Below, piece by piece: positions 35,801 through 47,647 of a stretch of 64,000 nucleotides of DNA. The stretch is from positions 17,879,854 to 17,943,853 of the forward strand of contig CM066913.1 in the NCBI GenBank assembly GCA_033964015.1. Direction: 5' to 3'. A program made the position numbers and the translations under genes. The first letter of the stretch is position 1. The number at the start of each line of letters is the position of its first letter. Under the pieces are notes generated by a model. That model did not search any database. It saw nothing but the letters and a program-made list of their open reading frames with translations, and was not told the DNA's origin. Source of the stretch: Scolanthus callimorphus. Its lineage: Eukaryota; Cnidaria; Anthozoa; Actiniaria; Edwardsiidae.

Positions 35801-38800
35801 AGGTCGATAAAGAACATCTTCAGTGGGTCATCATTTTTTTCGTATGAGTTGCATTCTTTAGAAAAAGAATCCATAGAAATGAGTACTGGATTAATAATGC
35901 AAACACGCACCCCTAACAATAAATTAATAATAATAAACTTTAATCCATCACAACGCCAAATTTGGCATATAAGGATCATGACATTAAATAGATATTAACT
36001 ATACTCAATCAACCTGAAGGCACTCAGCAAAGAATTAAAAATGTCATTACATGTGACCGTCGCCTGGCGATTGAGTTCAAAATGTTTATACTACACAAAA
36101 ATCAGCGTCACGTTTGAGGCTAATTTGTCGACCACAGTTTGCTATTTGGCGACAGAAACATTTCGTCTGGCATGGTCGCCCTTGGCGGCTATCGAAAAAC
36201 GTTCATGGCGGGCCTTGCTAGATTGGCCTGCGATGTTTATCGCCCAGCGTACACAGGGAATTTCTGCAGAATCTCATCCATGGGAAAAACCGAATTTCCG
36301 ATGGCAGAAGAATGGGAAGTGTTCGGATTTCCCAGGGCTATCCTTGTGAATTCCGAACACTTCCCATGCGTGTGCCTTGGAAATTCAGCTTTTCCCACGG
36401 ATGGGTTTCTGCAGAAATTACCTGTGGTACTTAGCGCAACCCACAAATTAAAAAGTGGGAGGAGGGGAGAAGAGAATGTCATGGGAGGAGGGGAGAAGAG
36501 AATGACACTATGTTCAGGACGTGTGTGCTTTCCCCGGTACTCTCTAATCCCGTTGTAGGCCACCTGTCTATCTTTTGTCTACAGGTTATAAATCTATCAC
36601 ACAATTGCTTGGGGACTCGCTGGAGCCTTTTGCTCGTTCTTAGTTAGTTGCTATGACCCGTTGAAGTTTGTCGTTCTTACCTTTTACTGTGACTTCTTTC
36701 TTGATCTGCACTTGCGGACGGACAGTAGCAATGGGTGACCTCTTAGGGACCTTTTCACTAAAGTGTAGAGTGGATACCCAGTTTCCGGGAGAGTTTGCGT
36801 TTCCTGTCTCTTCCTGGATGGCTGGAATGGTATCCTCCATCCTTTCGTCTGGAAACTTGAGATCTTTGGGACCTTTGACAAATATAGATCAGATGTTGAA
36901 TACCTTTGCTCAGGGTGTTCTTCTGCTTCCTTCGACAGCGGTGCTTCTTAGTTTTCCATTGAATTGCTTGTGCGACCTTTTATTACGACGTGTCGCGCCA
37001 AAAGGTCAAAAAACTTATTCGCGCGAAGTAAAAGGATATCGCGGGAGAGTCCTAGCCAATACATGTGAAAATTATGGGAAGCAAAGCACAGAGCACGGAC
37101 GTCTCTCTTCCCGATTTTTCTAATGGGTTTAAAATTCTGTGAGTTCTTCACGTCCATCACCTTAAAACAATTGGTGTTTAGAGTTACCTTGTGTCATTTC
37201 ACCTTTGCTAAACGACTTAGCTTTCAATTCAACTTGCCGTGTAATGAAATGTTATTACCTGAAATGACTTGCTCTTTTCTTTGCGTTCTGCTGCCCAGTT
37301 GTCCCTCTTGAGTAGGCTTAGTGATATGCGTCAAGGCTGTTGCTGTCTGTATTGGAAGAATAGCTGCCGTGGGATGAGAAGATGGCGGCTGACCTGGAAC
37401 AATCCCTAGTAATGATGACCTTGCGGATGGGAGTTTGAAAGCGTCGTCGTTTCCGTAAGCACTACAACCTAGTGCATCCGTATAAGCATCTCGTAGAGGG
37501 CGTCTTAGTGTGCTCTGGTGCTCAACCATGGCCACGCCCTCCGATTGTACTGCATTTTCCCTGAGAACAAACCTCCCTGGGGCGTGGTTCACAAATGGTA
37601 GTGAGTAACCTTCCTTATGTTGGCTTGTATAGAATCTCTGAGGAACGGACTCGGTTTCTCTGCAACCTTTGTTGTTTAGTGTGTCAGGAAATTGCTCGGG
37701 TACTAATTGAGGCTGATGCGTTGGGGCCGGGATTTGGCGCACAGGGGCAACGACTTCCTTGGTGTCTGCTGTTCTTTAAGTTTCTCGAGAAGCTGCTGCT
37801 CTCTCTCAAGATATTTTTCTTCCCTCTCTAGAGCTTTTGATTCCCTTTTGCGAAACTCGGAAAGTTGTTCGCAGAGATGCTGGATTTCTTTCTGGTCTTT
37901 AGAAGCTCTGCAGGTTTCTACCGTAGTTCTCTCTGCCTCTATTTCCTTCAGCTTCTCGAGAAGGTCGCGTTCTCGTTTAAGATACGTTTCTTCTCTTTCG
38001 AGAGCTTTCCTTTCTCTTTCCTTGCACCCCTCGAAATGGATGGCTAACAATTTGGCTTCTTCTTCCTTCTTTGCAAGCTCCTTTTCGTACTAGAATCAGA
38101 ACAATTAGTTTTTTTTATGTTTGAAGCTTTTGACATTGTCCTTTATTTTTGCTGAGAAGCAAAAACAACAACATCAACAAAACAAGATAAATCTGAATTT
38201 TACCTTCTTCTACTTCGATTATTTTCGCAATCCTATTCGCGACATCATGGTCGACATTTGCGCAGAAGTAGCGCAAGGTTACTTTTACTTTCAGCTCATA
38301 TGCCAAGTTATCTTTTTGTTTGTATCTATTCAGAGACCCATTTTCTGTACCTTAGATAAAGTGCTTCTTAGGTCCTCACTTTCCATGATATCTTTCCTCA
38401 GTTCTAGAAAACTTTCGGTAAAGTCCTCTTTCACTAGATAAAAAATAATATATTTATAACAATGTCCAACTCTGTAAAAAATGTGTATACCAAAACCAAA
38501 TTTATGACAGTTGCAAGAAACTATTCACACAAATAACGGTTGATGGGGTTTCGCTCAAGCTTAGTATTAAACTTTGTCTTTGTTATTAGAATGAGTTAAA
38601 TATCTCTCATGGTCAATGGAGTGTCGCGTTTTGTTTGTGATTAGTCGCATGTGGTGATGTTCCAAAGGGTCTTTGTGTTGCAGTGGCAAATATTATCACC
38701 TGCTCAATAAACAGTGCACACCAAAGGACATTCCACAACTTTACATTATGGATGCTGCCAATATACTGACCCAGCATGCATTAGAAGTTGCCCCCATCTG

Positions 38801-41626
38801 TCAAGTATTTTTACTTGACTCTGAAAATGACTTCTGCACAGGTTGTCAACACATAAATAATGCACCACCAACATTCCTTCTCAGGACTATTCTCACAACT
38901 AATAACATTAAGTTGTTGTATTTCATCCTATCTTCTCAGGCCGTAGCAAGCCTCCAAAAACTGGGGGGGGGGGGGGGGGGGGCACAACATCTAAAAAACT
39001 CAAGGTAGTTTTTAGGGAGAGTTAAAAAAGTTTTTTGCGTGCGAAGCGCACCGAAAATTTAGAGCCCAGCATGTGAAATTACCGCATGGCTGGGGGAACT
39101 TTGATATGCAGGGTGCAAAATCGGCATTGTTTAAGGATTGCTTGGGGAAAAAACTGGGGGGGGGGGGGGGCATGGGCCCCCGGCCTCCCTCTAAGAGCGC
39201 TACGGCCCTGCTGCTCTGCACCACCCTTATCAACTTACATTTGCTGACAATGTTGACAGACTTGTCTGCAGCAGATGCTATTTCTTCCACATGTGTTGTC
39301 ATGTTTGTTGTGATGCTGTCCTTCAAACTGCTCATTGCTTGCTGAACCTGTTTGAACAGAAACAAATTTAGTTTAATGTCCCACCATCAAAATTACTTCT
39401 GATATATATACCAACCTCTTTAGTGTATTCTTTCAGAAGCCCAATAAAACTTTCCATGAGGTCCCTTTCAAACAAAAAGAAAAATGAGTTATTCCAGAAA
39501 AAAAATCCCCATCAAAGGGACTTGAAATTTGATTCCATAGGGGTGGGAGTCAATTTGACTTTGTACTTCCCATACAATCACTGTATTTGTCACCAGAAAT
39601 TCCAGAAGGGGATATATTTTTATGTAATCCCAGAAAAGTCTGTGCACCACTGAGATCCCCCTGTTCCCCCTCCCGTAATGCATGCTTTGACCCCTTGGGT
39701 TCATTTGCTGCTATTCTCACCTGATAAGAAAGCTAATTAGCAAAAGATGTTTGTCTCGTTTTGTAATGTACAATGTGTGGTTCCAAAAAATATCCATACC
39801 CCCCCGACGGAAGGGTGTTGAAAAGTGACCCCCCCACCCCTCGAAAAGAAAAATAAAGTATTTGTATGGAAAAGATCGGGTAAATTGACCTCCCCACCCC
39901 TCCGGAATTTCCAATCCCTTCCGTAGGGGATAATTTCTGGAGACACACAATTTATAAAAAATGAAAAAGCAAGAATACAACATTTTGCAGGAAGGTAAGG
40001 TGAACAAAATAAAGGATAGCCCCCTCCCTCCCCCACCAAAAATACAGAAAATAATATTTGGTAAGCTGCAGCAACAATAAATTTCTCCCTGGTGGACTTC
40101 CCCTAAAAATATATGGGGAAAAACTCCACCTGACTACCCCTACATACAGTCATAAGTTTTAAAGAAATCTTCTCACCTTTGATCACGTTCTACTGCTTTT
40201 TTCTTTTGTGCTTCAATGAACTCTTTGAACTCCTCTGCCTGGCTTTTTTCTTGGATGTTTGTCTTTGGCTCGGGAAACAATGGTGGCTTTGTCAAATATT
40301 TCATGTAATATTTTGTGGGAGGATCCTGTAGATAAACGCTTTAGTTTCCATGGTAACAACTAAAACTTACATGTTATGCAGAGCTGTTATTATTGACAAC
40401 TTCATCATTACATGTAGTATTGACTTTATCTCAGGCTTAGACTAAAGGCTGCCTCCTGCCATCCTGACTGTTGAATAGTGTGTGGTGAACCACAACTAGC
40501 CTGCGTAGCAAGTGTTCCCATGTGTTTTCAGAGAAAAGAAACCAGGAGAAAGGAGAAAGAGGTAAAAAGTTTGATGAGTGAGTTTTGGCCGTGTGAAAAT
40601 GGGGCTAGCGAAAAAAGGACGGAGGGGGAAGGGAAGGAAGGAAAGCTTACCTTCCTCTCCCACCCCCTCCCCTCTTCATTTTTTGCACGGCCCAAATCTC
40701 GCCCGAGTTTCTCGTCCTGAAAACTCCACAGGAACACTTGCTATGCAGGCTAAGCTACAACATGCTTGATTTTCAAATAATGGGTAAGAGAAGGGTGGCC
40801 ATGTGAGGATGCATGTTACCAAACATCTTCAACGTACCACAAAACTATGTAATTCCAGCATAGCTACTAATAGATACTACTAACTAAAATTCCAGAAAGA
40901 TTTGTCACAAAGGAGGGAATTTGTCATAGTACCCCAGCCAGTCATACAACATCCTCTGGAATTTTCAATTCCTTCCATATTGGGCACCATTTCTTTTCTG
41001 GAAATAAGTTAATGAAAAATAACTGTTTGGCAATGTGTATGTGCACATTTTTGGAATTCTATTGCCAGGAAAGATAAATGAAACTAAAAAATATATTTGA
41101 GAGGAGCCATTTTTATTCATACCTCAGTTTTGTCGGCATGCTGAGGTGCTGCCGGTGGCCAGTTATCTCCATGACTGTTGAATGAACTCGATCTTGGTTG
41201 TTGTGAACCCGACTTAGGCTGAGAAAACAGCTCTGAGGAACTTTGCAGAGATCCTTGTGAACCAGACCAAGCTTGGCTAAACATCTGACTGTCCCACAGA
41301 TCACGGCTGTCAGGATTTTAAGTGAAATATAAGCTTAATTAAGTTAAGCTTTAAATCCTCTAGATTTTTCGAAAGCTGAAAATTAAATCTTAGTAAAAGA
41401 AGAGGAAAAAGACAAACCTTAGGCGGAAGAAAGCTAAAAAATATATATTTTAAAAAGTCCATCCAGCGGACTTGGTAGTGAGGTTTAAGTTTCTTGGCAG
41501 AAATTGGAAATGCAGGAGAAAGTTTAAACATTTGCCATCAGAGTTATGAACTGAGCTTTAAACTTACCAAGGATTTGACGTGAAAAGTTCGCGGGACGAA
41601 ACAACATTTTGGCCTTGAGAAAACAT
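32804..41626 (-). CDS. IHO1: IHO1/CCDC36-like meiotic double-strand-break protein, 11 exons, several frame breaks
   Basis: Exons in transcript order are 41626-41568 (ATG), 41306-41123, 40325-40177, 39464-39416, 39347-39239, 38433-38204, 38089-37259, 36872-36681, 35817-35409, 34013-33993 and 32997-32804 (TAA), about 800 codons. The N-terminus is Ser/Gln-rich with LWDSQMFSQAW, then KYYMKYLTKPPLFPEPK. From memory this matches the order in vertebrate IHO1, which has a DSQF-type motif and then TKYQTKPQLF. Next come helices (FKEFIEAQKKKAVERDQ; a segment with HVEEIASAADKSVNIVSK), a Glu/Lys/Arg coiled coil (EREEKYLEREQQLLEKLKEQ) and a disordered basic tail. IHO1 (Mer2/Rec15/PRD3 family) acts on meiotic chromosome axes with HORMAD1 to promote SPO11 breaks. 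Single-base frame breaks appear near 38335, 37755 and 35528, and phases are unresolved at 38204/38089 and 35409/34013. The first five exons fit perfectly. The IHO1 assignment is by remembered similarity. Confidence 0.65.
33222..33522. repeat. TIR element in an IHO1 intron
   Basis: Arms GCTTACCACTGTATGTATTG and CAATGCATACAGTGGTAAG are inverted, continuing through GCGACCTCAAAATTCA and its complement. Confidence 0.7.
34713..35009 (+). mobile_element. Non-LTR retrotransposon (LINE) reverse-transcriptase tail
   Basis: The frame through 34713-35009 reads LERIQRRALRIIFPD, then GLVKAGLPRLYDRRSTLCKE, then HKLRHLLPSR and YNLRSTRAF, ending in TAA. This is the characteristic C-terminal end of LINE ORF2 proteins common in invertebrate genomes (LERIQRRA..II, GLP.L..RR..LC...F, H.L..LLP.R, YNLR). 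About 99 codons remain open and the reverse-transcriptase catalytic core upstream is missing, so this is a 5'-truncated dead copy. Confidence 0.7.
40497..40755. repeat. TIR element in an IHO1 intron
   Basis: Ends TAGCCTGCGTAGCAAGTGTT and AACACTTGCTATGCAGGCTA are inverted around a purine-rich then pyrimidine-rich interior. Confidence 0.75.
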
Positions 41627-42395
41627 TTTCGCCTCTTGCAAGGTTTCAGCTAAATTTGAAAAGCAGCAGGCCACTGGCAGGAGCGCCAAAAAGCAAACTT
41701 TCTACATAAGAGCTAACTTTTTTGCTACAGAAAAATCGTGAAAACATGAAGATTACAGAAAGTCACAGTGCGCGCGCGCGACGCATGGCACAAAAAAAGC
41801 GGGAACAATTCCCGCGCTTTTTGTACGCCACCGGTCGAAAAAATATCTGTTTCCTTTTTATATTGTTTTTCGTAAGCAGGATGTCCTTTATTAATAATCA
41901 CTATAGCTTTTAATTTTCATGGACATCGTTTACAGAAAACTCAACGAATATTTAAATGCAAGTAGATTCCGGGAAGTAGTCGTTTTAATCGTTTTCGCGC
42001 GTCGTTTGGCTGCGCTCTATGAAAACTCATTATTATTATGCCATTTATGGTTGTCAATCATCATTAAATAATTCTACTTTAGGTTTAGTCCGTTTTAAAA
42101 GTATTCTCTACAATTTTATCTGCTTCTAATCTTCCTAATAACCATTTTGAAAAGGGTAAATTTGTTCTCTTTTGTATAGCGGAAACCCAGTTGATGATTA
42201 GCCAACAACTCAACGGGACTAATCAGCGTCGCGCTTTGATTGGTTGATTGACGATCATAAATTTCAATGTGAGTCAATTTATTCCAGATCCGTAGAAACG
42301 ACAACAAACAAGCGAACTCCATTAGTAGTAAACTCCAGAAAATGTGGCCGTAATCTATCAATTCCAGGGGTATCTAGTTCTTTAAAACAAGGAAA

Positions 42396-45300
42396 ATGTC
42401 AAATTCTGCCTATGGAAATAGGGAATTGGCTGGGAGCTGGGTAAGTTATGCGATTCCTTTGTGAGTGACTGAACTTTGAAGTGAATCCTGACTTGTAGCA
42501 GCTGGTTTCACACATCTATCTAGGTACAAATATGTACACTATAAACTTGCTAAAGTTGAAGCATTAACTCGTTTATGTTTACAGTTCAATAGTGGCTTTC
42601 ACGGGCATTACAGAAACAGACCCCGGTCGGATTTTGCGATCCCTTTTCGGCAGCGAGTGAAGCCATCGCCACCACAGAAATTTTTAGACTATTCCAAGGT
42701 GAGATAAGCTTAACTTATATAATTAAGATTCAACTGTTATTAGTAATGAAATACATGGAATGAAAATCCTTGTAATGGGTAGATTATTTAACGCAATTTG
42801 TCTTTTTTTCCAACGAAATTTCGTCCCGTCCGAAGGAGGTTTTGTCTGCTTCAGAACATCCATAAAGTAAGCTGTACGTTTAAATTAAACCCAATCCCGA
42901 AAGTGATTACACCAATTAAGAATAAAACCTATAGGAGTTATTTCAAAGTAATAGCAAAATACTGCAAATTTATCTGGACTGAAATAGAGGAGAAACTTTT
43001 AAGCCTATCCATTTATATTTTTAGGAGCGATCCAATCGACATTTATTTTCAAGACATGATAACCGAAATGTTCACAGTGATATGGGTGACTTGGAAACAT
43101 TCTTTGGGATGGTGAGTGTTGTCAAAATCAGTTCTATAAATAAGGGACTGTTCGTTAATTACGTCGCAGGGGGGGCTGGTGTTTTTTTCTGCAAATAGGT
43201 TTTGTGAAAACTTACCCCCGTACAAAAAAGTAGTTTCAATTTCTACCCCCTTCGAAAAACGGCTATTTGAAATTTTACCCCCCTCCCCCAAAATGGCGTC
43301 TAAACTAAGTACGATTGTTGAAGAGGATGTACCGGTAGAACAAGCTCTAACTGGCAAGAAAAGAGAGGAGAAGTTCGACAGAAACCTTTAGTAGGAAAGC
43401 TTTAGTTGGCTTAGGACACTCCGGATTTATACAGTGCTCTGCGTTTTACGCAATTGCACTCAATCTCAGTCCTAGTGTAACGGGGTTCCGTTATGTGCAG
43501 CTGGGGTAGACTAGTCAAATGTAGAGTACGCAGGTTGATGATCACAATGACTTTACTGTATCTCTCTATGTATAAGTATATTATGTCTGTCTGTCTCAGC
43601 GTAGGACAGCGCCTTTTATAGGGCAAGCGACCCGCGCGCGTGTACGACTGCAAGTGCCCCTGGGCAAGGTCCAGGTTGACCTATCGGAGTGCAGTACTAG
43701 GGACCAGTTAGCAACTGCATTTATTATAGCCCAGAGGTATGCATATCGGTACATACGCCCAAGTACGCTTGAAAAGAGTTTTTACATACATTCCGTGTAG
43801 TCTCTACCTTAAAACTACATATACATGAGTAGCCGGATGTAAAAGCTATCTATACTAAGTTGAAGTTTGAGTTGAGGTCGAGTAGTTGTTACAAAATATC
43901 GAAGAAGACCAAAAGGTCAATTAGGTTGTTTCTGTTACTAGTAAACATTAAGTATAAACAGTCAATTGCGTGTGGTCAATAAATTACACGCAATTGAAGA
44001 TCAAAAGCTAATTAACTGTAGTTGACTCACGAAAGCTATATGTATGTAAACAAGTAATTAAATTTAGATCTATAAATCTAATGTATCACACTCAGATGAT
44101 TGATCGTTCTTTTGTTTCTTTTAATTGAATGGTATCTTCTAATAATGGCTGAGCCCGTTTTAATAAATGGTCTGTGGCTAATTCACTTCTTACTAAAGGA
44201 TTATTTACTTATTGTCAAAATAGTGTACATTAGCACGAAGTTTGCGAATGTTTGTAATTTGTTCCAGGTTAGCCTCTTTACACTAGTCTGTTGAAAATTT
44301 GCATGACACTGAAATGCACCCCCCAAAAGTTTCGCGTGTTCTAAAAATTTACCCCCAAATTTTTCAACGTTCTGCAAAATTTACCCCCCCCCTATAAAAC
44401 CACCAGCCCCCCCTACGACGTAATTAACGAACAGTCCCTAACAATGAATATTCATTTAGTTGCCAATATTATCAGCAACTAGTTTTAGCTTTTGTGCCCA
44501 ATTATTGGACAAGAAATTTGTTAGGGACTCGCTTAATTTCCATGCCCTTGATGCTCATGTCCTCTGAAAAGGGCATGATATTGATTCTGTGGTTTCTTGG
44601 CATGTTGCTACTGACCAAGGAGTATTTATTTTTGGTTTAGACTTAGGCCCCGTCCACACTACTCTGGCTAAATTTGAAAACAGCAAATTTTTTATACGGT
44701 TGTGCCTTCCGTCCACACTACGCCGGCTAAATTTCCCACCGAAAACGGAGCTTTTCGAAAACGCTACCGAAAGTGGCTAAATTTGAAAACGCTGGCTACG
44801 AGTTTTTGTGTGGACGGCGAAAACGGATCTTTTCGAAAACGATGACATTGTACCACATGTCTGTGAGGAAATTATGACCATGGGCTCTCATTTTTCTTTT
44901 TCGCACATGCGCTTAGCTGACGTTCTTGTGCGTTTTTACATTTAGCCGGCGTAGTGTGGACAGAAAATATTTGTTCCATTTTCGAGGCAAATTAGCTGTT
45001 TTCAAATTTAGCCGGCATAGTGTGGACGGTGCCTTACATTTAATTATTAATAACCAATGTGAATAAAGGTGAATAAATTGTTTTACTCAGCTTTCCTTAT
45101 AGAAACTGCTGATTGGCCTGTGAAAGCTTGCCAAAAGAGGCGCCTGCAAAGAGAGGCGCCTGCATGCTCAAGTCAAACATTCCATCACCCCATGTCCTAC
45201 ACATGCTGCCATTGTGTGATTAGAGAGTTGATATTGCCAGTACAAAATTCATTGTTGTCAACTGTCCAATTATTTTAAATTGGATCACGCGTGCTAAAAT

Positions 45301-46160
45301 GGGACACTTTCGGCTTTTTATTATTCACTATATAATTAATAAATAACAGGACTCCATGCTTGTCCAATTAAGAAAAATTGGATGATTCCTCAGAACTCCA
45401 AATTGGACTCGGCCTGCAGCCTAGTCCAAGTTTGGAGTTCCTCTGAATCATCCAATTTTTTGTTAATTTGACAGTATGGAGTCCTATTATATATACAAAT
45501 CCATGCCCTCCCTATGGATTGGATTGGCAATACAGAGGGGCAGGGGACTCAATTTTCCTTATTTTTGACCCATACAATCACCATATTTTTTCACTGGAAA
45601 ATCCACAGGGGTGGGGTTGGGTAGGGGTAATCCACCTCGGGAGGAGTATGGATAATTTCTTGAGTCAAACATTTCATTTGTATCCACCTTTGTATGTTCT
45701 CCAGGGGCTTGGAAAAAGGAAATATACAAGAACAAGTGGAGTAATAGCAACTCAACACACAAAAAGTACAAGAGATCTTATCACTTGGAAGGGAAATGAA
45801 AATGATTCCATGCTATCTACATACAGAAACCACTATGTCAAGGAACCAATGTATAATTCTCAGGGAATCAATGAGTCTGAGCCATTGCATGTCAGATCCA
45901 ACTTGAATCTACGGCGTCGACAGCTAAGGGCTGCATCGGCTCCACCGAGTCACCGTTCCTCTGCACCGCCCTTACTGGCATGGAATGAACCAGATGAGAG
46001 TTTCTATTCTAAACCTGGTGTAGGCACCAGATCACAGACTTCTTTTGATATGCAGAGTCCTGCAAACTCTACTCCATTTGCACAGACTGTACCAGAAAGA
46101 CCCAAAACAGCCCATCATTTTACCATCCAAGAGACAGTCACACCATTACAAACAGTATAA
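42396..46160 (+). CDS. Unrecognised basic protein, 237 aa, 5 exons including a 12-nt microexon
   Basis: Exons are 42396-42440 (ATG), 42585-42698, 42855-42866, 43025-43111 and 45705-46160 (TAA). All are multiples of three with phase-0 introns and good GT/AG signals, totalling 237 codons plus stop. The protein begins MSNSAYGNRELAGSW and has no signal peptide or membrane segment. It is Arg/Ser/Pro/Asn-rich and probably largely unfolded. It contains FHGHYRNRPRSD, the short motif SDMGDLETFFGM, and an arginine patch (LNLRRRQLRAASAPP). I do not recognise the family. A transposon of about 1.3 kb (43144-44438) and a palindromic MITE (45348-45494) lie in the last intron. The gene is divergent from the IHO1-like gene, with about 770 bp between start codons, so shared regulation is possible. 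The last exon is the most secure, since it is open for 151 codons after a clean acceptor. Confidence 0.65.
43141..44441. mobile_element. PIF/Harbinger-like non-autonomous element, TAA target duplication
   Basis: Ends GGGACTGTTCGTTAATTACG and CGTAATTAACGAACAGTCCC are exact inverted repeats flanked by TAA (43141-43143, 44439-44441). Poly-G/poly-C runs sit just inside each end. It occupies the last intron of the 42396-46160 gene. No transposase frame is visible in 1.3 kb. Confidence 0.8.
44642..45036. repeat. TIR element, CCGTCCACACTA ends
   Basis: Ends GGCCCCGTCCACACTACTC and ATAGTGTGGACGGTGCC are inverted, with repeated GGCTAAATTTGAAAACG blocks inside. Confidence 0.65.
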
Positions 46161-47647
46161 AATCTTCTTGTAAAATTGGCCAGGATAATATGTACAGCAG
46201 CATGTGCTCGAGTTCTCTATGGGCCACTCCCATCAATGATGTAGGGCAGTGGCAAATTTGGAAAGGGGCTAATTGTATAGACCATCACCAGGGAACTCAG
46301 AAAAGGGGGGAAGGGAGGTAGACCTGCCAACTTTTTCAAAATCGGAGCCATGACATTTTTACGTTTTGGGACTTTTTTTCTAAAATGCCTAGAGACCTGC
46401 CAAAATTATCCCAAAGATGTACGCATTACTCCCCTGCCTTTGCTGGCAGTAACTTATAACTACATATATTAATTTTGCTATGGTCCAGTGCTGATAAATA
46501 ACCTACTGCAAATGTAAAAACTGGACACCTTATGCAAATTATAGATTACTTACGATCTACCATCATTGATAAAACCAAGTATGGTTTCAGACGTGACATT
46601 TTCTCTCTAGGCATACTAATTGTAATATGGCTGATTTTTAGCCTTCAGGGATGACAATCACATCATGTAGGTGTAAAAGTTGGCAAGTATAGGGGTGGGG
46701 GATAATTTACAAGGGTCCAGATGTCAGGAATAAAGGGAAGGTGGCTTGCATCCCATTCACCCCCCTTAATCTGCACATAAGGGTCATGCCAGTTCTGTGC
46801 ATTGAAAATGAGTCAGTTTGATTTAGCATGTGAGTGATGTTCAAAGTCAAAATAATATTTTTTTCCAACTCAGCTAGTAAATGGAGGTTCCAATCAATTT
46901 ACTGTTGGTAAATTTACGGGGTAATAAAGGATGAATGTTCATTCGAATAGTGAAAGTTTCATCGTGGCTATATTCACCAGAAAAAACTAAACAAGATCGT
47001 GAGCAATATTTCGGAGGAGAAGTGGTGCTGAATTAAAACTCCAAGATTTTCTGATTTCAATCGATAATAACACATCGCATTTCCTACATCAGCCGCTGGA
47101 AATTGATGGTTTCTCTGACATCGTATGTTGTTTGCCTGACAAATGGAGGCTGAGTGTCAAAAACATTTCAGGCCCGTAGCTTCCATTCTTGGAAGGGGTT
47201 CATATTGTCCTCGGTTTTTCAGAAAAAAAAAAACTGTAGAAGCCAAATGTATAGCATTTTGTCGTGTTTCCTATCTGTTTTGTTACCAAAACCCCTTGAC
47301 CCCCCTCCCCCTCCTACGGACCTGTGTTTATGCAAGAATGTCTTTCATTTTTAGTAGGTATTGCTACAAAAACTAACAAATTGTTAAGTTTCAAACATCA
47401 ATAATTTTTCTTGAAAAGATGCTCCGCATTTTGCCCTCTGTGAATACAAACAAACTAACTAGTAAACAAGCTGCATGAGTAGCTATGTGAGAAAGGAAGG
47501 ATAAATGGGAAACTAGAATGGAGGCCACTTTTTCTTTAATGACAGAGTCACATGTAGAAATTAATAGTCCCCAGCTTATGACAACTTGTCTTATTCTTTG
47601 GTGTACTAATAATAAATGCCGGACTGACGATTTCTTGCCAGTACTGG

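Noticed and set aside
45468..45704. Upstream extension of the last exon of the 42396-46160 gene as a 230-codon single frame
   Set aside because: The extension begins inside a palindromic MITE, while a clean acceptor (TATGTTCTCCAG) at 45693-45704 joins in phase to the upstream exons.
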